From the NCBI GenBank assembly GCA_022496805.1, contig CM040089.1, positions 1,304,501-1,368,500 of the forward strand: 64,000 nucleotides of DNA, read 5' to 3'. A program made the position numbers and the translations under genes. This document shows, piece after piece, positions 10,130 to 19,532 of the stretch. Position 1 is the first letter of the stretch; each line of letters begins with the position of its first letter. Below the pieces are notes generated by a model, which saw only the letters and a program-made list of their open reading frames with translations, did not search any database and was not told the DNA's origin. This stretch comes from Pohlia nutans (Eukaryota > Streptophyta > Bryopsida > Bryales > Mniaceae).

Positions 10130-12409
10130 TTAGGATACTGAGTCGCCTAGGCAAAATTGATGTGTCGGCCTGAATGTGTTGGCCCATTGTGCGCGGTTCC
10201 ACTGGGCGATCCCTTGAGTCTCGAGAGCTCGGTATCGCGATTCGTCCAGACGCTCCAGATCAACTGTACGGGCGGCGAGGACGCGATGAGGAGTGTTGTC
10301 GGTTGGTGTGGTCTTGGTCGGTACCAGGTACTTGGTAGGCATTAAAGGGATGATGCCGTATAAAAGTTGGAATGGTGTATGCCCGGTACTAATCTTGAAG
10401 GCGGTGCGGTAGGCGAATAAGACCGTCGGTAGCTGTCGATCCCAGTCCGTCCTGTTGTGATTAACCAATTTCTGAAGGAGTTGCACGATCACTTTGTTGG
10501 TAGATTCGGCTTGTCCATTCCCCTGAGGATAGTATGTGGTAGAGGTCGTGTGGCGTAGCAGGAAATGCTCCATCAAGGCGTAGATGACTTTGTTGTTGAA
10601 ATGGACGCCTTGGTCGCTGATGAAATGGAGAGGACAGCCGAAACGGGTGAGGATATTATTATACAGGAATTTTGCTGTGTCCTTGGCGGTGTTGTCGCGG
10701 AGTGCTACCACCTCTACCCAATTGGTGGCGTAGTCGGTGGCCACCAAAATGTACCGATTTCCGGAGAGTGTGCGCTTAAGAGGGCCTACAAAATCAAGTC
10801 CCCATTTTATAAATGGTTCCATCGGTAGAGTGGTAAGTAATTTACCGGTGACCGCTTTCTTGATACCGCCGACGCGTTGACACTCATCGCAGCTGCGACA
10901 GTATTTGAAAACGTCTTTGTGCAGAGACGGCCACCAGTATCCAGCGTCGAGAATCTTCCGAGTGGTAATCTCGGTAGAAAAATGGCCTCCTGAGTTGCCG
11001 TGATGGAGATCGCGGATAATCAATAGAATCTGATCGCCGGAGATGACTTTTTGCAAGGAAAAATCTTTACTTTGGCGGTACAAGGTCTCATTGACTAACT
11101 GAAATGGAAGGGCCCGGTATGCTAACCTTTTCTTGCGCTCGGTACTCCAGTCGGAAGGAAAGGTTCCTGTCTTGAGGTAGTCATGGATGGTAGTGAGCCA
11201 CTCCGGTTGTACGCTGAACAACTGGGCGTCGGAAGGTGCATCGGTAATTCCGGTAGCCGGTTCGCCTACCGTGGTACGAGAGAGTGCATCGGCAATACCG
11301 TGTGTCTTGCCTGGTTTGTAAACGACGGTAAAATCAAACTCCAAAAATAATAGGAGCCATCGAGCAATGCGTCCGGAAACCTGCGTCTTGTTGACCAGAT
11401 ATATTAAGGCCATGTGGTCGACGTAAAAAACGAACTTGTTGCCGAGGAGGTAGTATCGAAATTTGTTGATGGCATATACCATTGCCAAGGCTTCGCGCTC
11501 GGTAGTCGTATAATTTTTTTCGGCTCGGCTCAGTAATCTTGATGCGTAGACGATTGGTTGGTCGATTTTACCGGTAGGGTTCTGAGCAAGCATAGCGCCG
11601 ACTGCAATATCGGAAGCGTCCGTATGGATGTGAAACTCCAGCTTCCAATTGACGGCGATGAGGATGGGAGCGTTGACATAACGCTTTTTGATCTCGGTAA
11701 AGGCCAGGTCGCAATCGGTAGTCCAGGTAAATGCTTCATCTTTTCGAGTAAGCGTAGTGATCGGTGCCATGATTCTGGCGTAGTCGCGGATGAAACATCT
11801 GTTGAATTGCGCCAGTCCGTTGAAAACTTGAATGTCTTGGATGCTGCGGGGGCGGGGCATTCTGATCAGAGCCTCAATCTTCTTAGGGTCAGGAAACTTG
11901 CCTTCGGACGAGACTACATAGCCCAGAATGGTCCCTGATCGAACTAAGAAACAACATTTTTCGGGGTTAAGGCTAATACCGAACTCCCGACATTTGGTAA
12001 AACACTTGCGGAGTTTGTCAAGGTGTGTTGCAGTAGTACTATAGACGCTGAAATCGTCGAGGAAGAGTTTCATGAAGTCCCCGAGATAGTCTTTGAATGC
12101 TTGGTTGACGGCGCGCTGGTATGTCGGAGGGGCGTTCTTCAAACCGAATGGCATCACAACCCAGACAAAAGCACCCCTGTCGGTAATAAACGCCGTCTTG
12201 TGCCGATCTTCCGGTGCAATCTTGATCTGGTGATAACCAGAGAATCCATCAAGGAAGGAATACATTTCATGTCCGGCAACTGAATCCAGTACCTCATCGG
12301 TAAACGGTAACGGATATGGATCTTTCTTGGTGGCTTTGTTGAGGCGCCTAAAGTCCACGCAAATTCGGAGTTTTCCGTTTTTCTTCGGTACTACCACAAT
12401 TGGTGACAA
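10130..12409 (-). pseudogene. Element A reverse transcriptase, RNase H and integrase
   Basis: 759 codons. RT begins LSPIVVVPKKNGKLRICVD and has the FLDD active-site box (for YXDD) near codon 115. RNase H follows (FHIHTDASDIAVGA). The integrase has an H2C2 zinc domain (HHGNSGGH...CRSCDEC) and the DDE core (D in LDFVGPL, D in SDQGVHF, E in AESTNK). The domains themselves look complete. The frame is continuous with the protease frame upstream except for TGA at 12410-12412, in place of the tryptophan normal in HATW-LSPIV. It copies element RNA into DNA and inserts it. Confidence 0.92.
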
Positions 12410-13663
12410 TCAGGTAGCATGGTCAACTGGTTCGATAAAACCGGCCTGTAAAAGTTTGTCAAGGTCATTTTTGACAGTGGCTGCGTAGTTGGGATTCATG
12501 CGGTAATGTACCTGATGGGTCGGAGGGATGCTCGTGTCCAATTCGATCTTGTGTTGAGCGATATGCTCTGGAATGCCACGCAAATCCTGGTACGACCACG
12601 CAAAGACATCCTTGAATGTGTGAAATAACGCTTCTGCCTCGGGAAGAATGGAATCTGGTACGGTTGTTCCGATGCGAAAGATGTTGGGTTCGGTAACAGT
12701 ACTGAGGTTGAGGTTGCGGAGCTGTTCTTCTTCTATTTGAGACCATTTTGCTACGGAAAGGGTTTTTACCTTTTCCAAAATCGGTATTTCATCAACCGGC
12801 ATACTACCTTCCGTATGAGTTATGGCGGGGAAGGCTAGATTGGTAATGCTTACCTGGCAGATGTCGTCAATTGCCAATGTTCCAATGGGATGGAGGAACT
12901 CCTCTGCTTTGAGGAGTATGACTTCTTCTTCATCGGTGAGTCCCTCCACGTAATTGTAGCAGACTAACGAGTCAGGAGTAGTGGCTTTGAAGCCTAATTC
13001 ACGGTTGATCCTAACTGTGCGGATGGTACCATTACCCATGATTTGGATGTAATCGTTAGCCCAATCGTGGACTACCTTAGCATCCCTGAGCCATGGTCTA
13101 CCAAGTAATAGCGTATAAGTTGAATTGACATCTTTACAAGAAATGACGGTGAGAATAATGATGTAAGGGATACCATGAATGTAGATCTTGATATCTCGGA
13201 GTAGTCCGAGCGGTTGCAACAGTGAACTGTCGGCCATCCTTAATTTAAAAGGTGCCGGTGTTGGGTTCGGTAATCCAAGTCGGCAGCGTTCGGATTCAGT
13301 GATGACATTTACTCCGGATCCGCCATCCAGCAAAACGTCATGTAGCTGATGGTTACCAATTTTCGCGGAGATTATGGGCATGTGCTGGTCAACTGCTATA
13401 ACCGATTGAACCGCTACTGTGGTCGTCTCTGTTACTGGAATGAAGGAAGTGGCTTTCTGGCCGAGGTGCCGATGAATATGTTCCGTAATACTTGGAGCAA
13501 TAGCCATGAGATTTTTGAGACTAACCTGGATTGTTTGTGATTCGATCTGTGAAAGGATGTTGTCGCAGATCTCCATGTCCGTACCAGAAAGTGTCGGAGG
13601 GATGCGGGGTGTAGTTGGTTCTAACGGAGAGAGGTCTTGCAGATCTCGTACAGTATGCATCAT
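12410..13663 (-). pseudogene. Element A retropepsin-like protease and start of RT
   Basis: The aspartic protease motif is VLLDGGSGVNVI near codon 110, with glycine where most retropepsins have Ser or Thr (D-G-G); several plant Ty3 elements have variant triads. The ILLGRPWL-type second motif is present as LLLGRPWLRDA. The C-terminus (DLDKLLQAGFIEPVDHAT) is the beginning of RT. In-frame stops TAA (13664-13666) and TGA (12410-12412) separate it from gag and from the rest of RT in what was one polyprotein. Confidence 0.88.
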
Positions 13664-15560
13664 TTATTCCCGTAGTTTCTCTTCCGCCTGCCAATCGAGA
13701 GTGTCGTTGGTGTGAGGTACTTCGGTAGTACAGGTGGGGCCGTCCGGTTCGGTTGGGGCCTGACGGTGGGTTTGACTCCGGGTGCGAGGTCCGACGTACG
13801 CCACTTCAACTGTATGGACGTCGGTGATGACTACCGAAGATCCAGAGCTTTGAGGGAGTTTCTTTTGTATGGCATTCTTAACATCATCATCAAGCAACAG
13901 TGGGCATCGATGTCCCGGGTGCTCTAATGAGCCGCATACATTACATGGGTACCGTTGTACTGGTGTGCCCATACGAGAATTGCGACGGTTGTCGGTACTT
14001 ATCGATGTTGATGTCGTCTGTATCTGATGTACCGATGCGGTTTCTGCTTTTTTCCCGTAGTCGCTTGTCGGATTTCGGTAACATGTCGTCCATTCGTGCC
14101 CCATTCGTCCGCACCCGGTACATTTGAGGTTACGTCGTGGATTATCTCCGGTACTGGTGGAGGAAGGGGTTGGTTGTCGAGGTTTGGGTAAACCTTCTTC
14201 CGCCGTGCGTGCCGAGTCAACGGCTTCGGAAAATGTCTGGCGTTGAAGCCCTACCGTGGCTACCTGCAAGTATTCTAGTAGGCCGGCTCGAAAATTGCTG
14301 AGCATGAATATATCATCTGGTGGCATGGTGAGATTCTCTGCCAGTTGCTGAAGGCGTTCAGCGTAGTCATCTACAGACTCGTTCGGTAGTTGGTTGATGG
14401 TGCAAAATTGGATGTACGTTTGGTCGTCGGTTTTTATGGTGCGGTAGCGCCGTTTGAATGCGGAAAAACCTCCTGTAAAGTATTAGTAGGATGTATTTTT
14501 CGATGATAAGCAAACCAGTTCGACTCTTTTTCTGTAAGTGTATTTCCGAACAATTCTAGTTGGACCATGGTTTCAGTTTCACCATTTAGTCTGATAGCAG
14601 ATTCAAATTTACGGCAATGCGTTTCGGGACACTTACCGGTTTTGTATTCGGGGTACGGTACTGCTTTTCGAGCGGTAGGGGTAGTACGGCGGCCGGGTGG
14701 AGGATGAGGCGCGCTGGCTTCGCCGAGAGGTCGGTAAGTTGGATTCGGTACTACCGGAGCCGGAATACGTCGCAGTAGTGGGTAGTTCATGGACAAGCAA
14801 TGGACGGGTGATCGGTATGTCCGCAGAATGTGCAAAATCGAATAGGAGGTCTGGGACGTACCGGATGGTGGAGGTGTGGATGATGAAATCCAACAAATTG
14901 TTGTTGAACCGGGTGTTGATGTCCTGTGGTCGGTTGCGGTCGGACCGTATGATGGATGGACGCCGCATGTTCGTGATCCTGTCGGAGCTGTCATAAGTGT
15001 AGATGCGGGAGTTGTAGCCGGGACGTGGCTAACTCGAAGTCGAGTGTGGGCGGTGATTCGAGGGCAACAAGGAGCTCTTGATCGGTTGCGTCCTCGGTTG
15101 GTAATTGTTGAAGTCGTTCCTGAATGGCCGAGGATTAAAGGAATGCCTCGGTACAAAATCGTTCACGTTCTTCGTCCGTCAACAATACATCTTCCCTGGG
15201 AGTTGGTGGATTGTTCAGTAACGAGTCCGATGAAGGGCGCTGCCGGGTGGAAGAGTGTGGATGTCGTGCGGTATGATGCTCCCGAGGGGTCGGTAATTCG
15301 TCTGCTGTGAGAAGGGAGTGCGGGCGTCGCATTTGGTGAGTAGCCGTTGACGGGGCTCGGATGTAACGCTGCATCGGAGAAGGTAGAAGGTCTTGTATGC
15401 TGCGGTGAATGCGTGTATTGGCAGCGGTAAATGCCCCCAGATCAAACTCGGGAGGTCCTCGAAGCAGAGCGAGTGTGGCGCCGGGCCATAGTATAGAAAA
15501 TTGGTTTCTTGCTAAACCGGCTATGTTCGGTAGTAAGATTTTGGAGTGGCGCAGTGTCAC
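13664..15560 (-). pseudogene. Element A gag, fragmented
   Basis: Gag is spread over pieces because of stops (TAA at 15135-15137 and others) and a one-base frameshift near 14465. The retrotransposon gag core reads KFESAIRLNGETETMVQLELFGNTL, then AFKRRYRTIKTDDQTYIQF and SVDDYAERLQQLAENL. Two CCHC knuckles follow it (CTGCGRMGHEWTTC, CNVCGSLEHPGHRC). A third CCHC-like motif (CTFCGHTDHPSIAC) lies upstream of the core at about 14820-14860, which is unusual. Gag would form the particle and bind element RNA. Confidence 0.82.
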
Positions 15561-15635
15561 ACGACGAATACAGCAATCCTAGAGTGACTGAAGGGATTAC
15601 TACATGGATTAAGATAACAAGTTTCTAGAATTCGA

Positions 15636-15654
15636 ACACTAGATGGTCGCCAAA
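15636..15654 (-). other. Putative primer-binding site of element A
   Basis: Directly inside the 5' LTR the minus strand reads TTTGGCGACCATCTAG. The TGG start matches pairing with a tRNA CCA end, two bases from the LTR. The donor tRNA is not identified. Confidence 0.55.
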
Positions 15655-16069
15655 TGGTAGCTCCTCCTTGTAAAGAGCTACTCGGTAATCAATACCGGAA
15701 GGTATATCAGCTACCGAAAGGAAAGAATGAGACTACAGTCTAAGGTAAAACCACTTGATAGTAACTTAGAAGATCATAAGTCAGGAATGCTACGAAAGAA
15801 TCAGGTAGTGAAGAACATAAACACCTAACTGATCGGTAGACAGGAAGGAAAAGGAATTTTGATAAGACCGATAAGTATCTTGGAAGAAATGGGTCGTGCC
15901 AATGGGTTTGGCTCTATTGCTTTTATATCAGTACAACTAGATCTGACAGTTAGGTCAGATCGGTAAAAAAGTATTTCCTAGATCTACCTGCTGGGATAAC
16001 TTGGAAAATTACCGAGGTAAAAACTCAGACCGGTAGGCCTTACCGGTAGCTCCTAATTTACGATTAACA
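15655..16069 (-). repeat. 5' LTR of element A
   Basis: 415-bp partner of 6532-6946. The five differences seen are all transitions. The duplicated target GCTTT follows at 16070-16074. Confidence 0.96.
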
Positions 16070-16299
16070 GCTTTCCTCTTCGAATTACTTGCACAGATGT
16101 CCATAATCAACGGAGGCGGAAGAGGAATAGGAGTTCTAGGAAGCAGTTGAAAAAATACAGTAACCCCTACACTACCTACATGTTCTTGTAAAGAAGCTTG
16201 AAAGGGCTGGAAAGCATGAGCTTGATCACTTTGATACCTGTGCATCGCCTCATATCCTTCACTACAATTCCATCCACTCATCTCTAAAGACCCCTCCAT
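16070..16299 (-). pseudogene. Harbinger ORF1, 5' part of exon 1
   Basis: This is the beginning of the Myb/SANT-like ORF1, cut off from 5160-6531 by element A. Likely starts are the ATG at 16299 (MEGSLEMSGWN) or 16104 (MDICASNSKRKA). The frame is open upstream to 16440 with a hydrophobic stretch that may be untranslated. Removing the retrotransposon and one GCTTT joins the last Lys/Ala codons to TEEIGDEDV at 6531 in frame. Confidence 0.82.
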
Positions 16300-16449
16300 G
16301 CTATCCCTAGAAACGGCAACAACAATTTGGCGAGCGCAAACAAATTCAACAACAGATGTTCTACAAATAAAAGAAAGAGAGACGAAGAGAAGAGAGGATG
16401 AAGTAACGATGAGCCAAAAGAGTCGTTCAGATTTCCACATAATCTAACG

Positions 16450-16761
16450 GATTTGGTTCGCTGAAGAAAATCATATTTTATAAAAAAAATGTTTTTTTTA
16501 ATTGAAATCTGACATTAAAAATGTTTTTTTTAATTGTGGGTTCACCCAATTGTGGGTTCTCCATTTTGGGTGCACCCAATTCCGCGAGCTCAGGCCATGT
16601 CAAACCATGCATTTTTTGAGTAAAAATTCATGCCACCAAATCAGCCCGGGCATTAGGTGTAAAGGGGTTGGGGCCGATTTCAGCCTGCTAGCCAATCACA
16701 AGCGAGGATTACAGGCCTCTTACACAAGGAATTGGCCCGGGCTCTAGGTGTAAAGCGGCCT
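16450..16761. repeat. Right end of the Harbinger element with subterminal repeats
   Basis: AT-rich leader of ORF1, then two related blocks (GGCATTAGGTGTAAAGGGG at 16649 and GGCTCTAGGTGTAAAGCGG near 16740) and the terminal GCGGCCT, inverted relative to 2841. An ATTGTGGGTTC-type direct repeat is seen at 16535-16560. Confidence 0.75.
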
Positions 16762-19532
16762 TTATCCTGCCTTTCCTCATCCCAAAAGCATCGTAATCTT
16801 GAAGGATCCGTTCGTTTGCAATCTTTAGATAAAAAATGGGAGCTGAACTCTGGAAGCATGCACATGAGAAGAAGGTATGTGACACATTTAGCGTTAATTT
16901 CTTCTTTTTTTAATCTTATTTTATCAAAGGTATCTTGAATAGTGGCAACTGTACATTGTCTAATTGCTTAGATAGATAATGTTATGATTGGGAGACTTTT
17001 TCTGTAGGTAGGGAATCTGGAGAGAATCTCGGAAATTTTGATTGACTCAGCACAAAAGTTTCCAGTACATATGACATGTGTTTTATTCTCTCATTTCTCT
17101 TCAATGTATTATTACTCTTCTACACATAAGGTTCTTTAGCCCTCGTAAGCTGTACCTAGGAATAAGAATCGTTGCACTAGAATTGTTGTAGTGGATTCTA
17201 GAATATTGGACATGCCACGTAATTTTTTACCTAAAGAATGATGGTGGGGAGTTGGAAGTCCACAATAGCCCCGCCCACTGAATGAGGAGTTTTCTAAGGA
17301 AACCAGCTAAAATCCAATATTTTACAAAAGCAACCGATTTTAAACAAGAATCCATCCGGTTATTACCCATGTTTCACCTAGGTAGCACCCGAGTATCACA
17401 AATTTTATCCGGATTTTAGCCTAAAACTATGAGTTTCAACTGGTAATTTGGCAATTCCATTTGACTGATTTTACACTAATGGCCGGACCTCCCCGTACAT
17501 TGGCCCCGCCTCAAGAATCACATGTTTTGAATTTTTTATCTTTCATGCAGTGAGAGCAAAAGGGTGAACCCTTGCAAGGGCAAAAGAACTATGCAGTTCT
17601 ACGGTATTGGCAGATACCACCCGAATGGTTTTGGACGATTGAACTGACTTGCAGGCCCACTTTATGATTGTTTTATATTAGCAAACTTGCAGAACCAATT
17701 ACTTTTGTACACTCATGTTTCTGACCTGCGTTTGTCTGTATCTGGTGATCTTTTAGAGCAAGCCCAGCAGCTCCAGATCAAATAAGTCCACCAAGCATCA
17801 AGTTGAAGGCCATTTTAAACTTAGAGGAATGTTGGAATAGAAGTACCCCAGCAACAATCCTTGTGCGAACTCCAAGGCAGTTTATTAAAAAAGAAAGTAA
17901 TTCATAACACTTGATGGCCTTGAAGCATGAGCCAAGGAATAGGCTTCAAGGCCATTATCTTACCTTTGATTGGCAAAGATTCTTGCTTGGCGTGAGCAAT
18001 TTTCTTCCTCCAAAGCTTCAGTATATGACGGAGAAAACTCAAATAAAGCCCACTGCCAAGATTTCTTGGTGATTGAGATGAAATTTTCTACTGCTACTGG
18101 GGTCATGTTCATGCCAAATCTCCGTCACCTTGAGGTTTGACTGGTGCTTTTGCATGCTGCTGGGCACGCTCTTAGACTCTCTATGTACTGTAACTTACAT
18201 ACCATTGTTGCAGGCACATATCTGTTGCCACACGCTCTGTGAAGTTTCGCAGTTTGAAGGATGGTTGCGCAGGAGAGTTTCTCTTCTTCATTCTTAGACA
18301 GTCTTACCGCTGTACTCGGTAGGTCTCAAGTTTCCCGTGAAATTTCTTTGCAATTAGTACAGTTCCTTTCTTTTCGGAGCTCATTTACCATGATACCCTA
18401 AAAACTAGAGTTCACTGCTGTAGTGATGCAATTGTATTAGAAATTCACTCATACTGGAGTTGTTTCTATTTCTTCCTAGCACATACGTGCAGAAGTGTCG
18501 AGATATTTCACTACTGATGTTTTCTCGGTTCACCTAGCAAGTTAGTGTGTTGATGACACTTTTCTTTTCGTCTTGCTGGAGCTTTGGTGCTGGCAGCAGC
18601 GACTTGGGGAGATGGCAAATAACTTAAGGTAACTCTCCTTTTCTCAGTGGTATGATCTCGTAGCTTTGGGTGATTTTGTGTGGTGCTACTTGTTGATCCT
18701 GCTAGTGCATGAGAGAGAATGTGATCCTGTAGGTTATTGCAACTATGCTTAATGGATTTTTGAATTATAAAGTATCGCTTCCTTAAAAGCTTCTCCAAAC
18801 CTAAGTTGTTCTCCCCTTTGTCGCAGAATAAAGTGGCTGTTCAATTAGACATAGATTGGTTGTATATCTTAGGGCAGGGTTTGTGATCTGTACAGGGTAC
18901 TTGATCGTCCTAGTAGCACACGAAACCAGAGATGTGAGTAGGGGCACTACCGGAAGGTACTGGCCCTTGCTGACATTTGATGTCTCTCGTGGCCGTGGCG
19001 CCACGGCTTTGGCAGATGGCATACACTCCGCTGCTCAATGTACAAATTTTGTTTCTGTGCCTCTAGAGGTTCCTGTATCTTCTTCCATCTTCTGTCTTTG
19101 AATACCTATTCGCTCAATGCTGCTATCTCCATTATGAGCACGGCCCCGGAGCACGGCACATCTGAACAAACTCCATAGTGATGGTCACAAGATTGTTGCT
19201 GAGTGTGTTTGTTAGAACCATTCTTGCTAGTTAACATACTTAATTGCTGAGTGTATAGTACTTTGTTGTGGGAGTGCTATATAGTCATTCTCCCTGAATA
19301 ATTATTTTATTTTATTTTGCTTATACGCAGATCCGTATTCATCATGCTAGTCCATATCAGCAATGATGAACTTTAAGGAAAATGTCACGATTGGTACTTG
19401 ACCTCATGAGGATGTTAAGAACTTGGGATCAACACACCGGGATCATGAGCACTATCCATATTGACTGGATTATTACAGCAAGAATGATTATTATAGCAAT
19501 ATTCTAAGCAGATTGAGCATATGTAAGGCAAG
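16762..19532. other. Upstream region of the kinase gene
   Basis: No coding frame is recognised. The region is moderately GC and single-copy in look, unlike the repeats around it, and may hold the kinase promoter and 5' UTR exons. A TTTGCTTATACGCAG sequence ending at 19331 would make a good 3' splice site about 200 bp before the start codon. Transcription evidence would be needed to place exons. Confidence 0.45.

Larger units (their letters stand above)
6532..16069 (-). mobile_element. Ty3/gypsy LTR retrotransposon (element A), full length but decayed
   Basis: Two 415-bp LTRs (6532-6946, 15655-16069), TG...CA on the + strand, differ by about five transitions. The 5-bp target GCTTT is duplicated exactly at 6527-6531 and 16070-16074, inside exon 1 of Harbinger ORF1. 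Order on the minus strand: 5' LTR, gag, protease, reverse transcriptase, RNase H, integrase, then an extra 3' ORF, polypurine tract, 3' LTR. The pol order RT-RH-INT defines Ty3/gypsy. Gag and pol lie largely in one frame broken by stops and frameshifts, so the copy cannot move on its own. The word CGGTA/TACCG is strikingly over-represented throughout. Confidence 0.96.
2841..16761 (+). mobile_element. PIF/Harbinger DNA transposon, split by nested insertions
   Basis: The left terminus GGGCCGCTTTACA is matched by an inverted right terminus (reverse complement AGGCCGCTTTACA), and TTA follows or precedes each end (2838-2840 and 16762-16764). TTA is the classical PIF/Harbinger target duplication. 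Between the ends lie the two genes of the superfamily, arranged convergently: a DDE transposase on + and a Myb/SANT-like ORF1 on -. Removing the inserted gypsy element (6532-16069 plus one 5-bp duplication) and three MITEs leaves an element of about 3.5 kb, a normal size for the family. Both genes carry stop codons, so the copy is dead. Confidence 0.93.
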
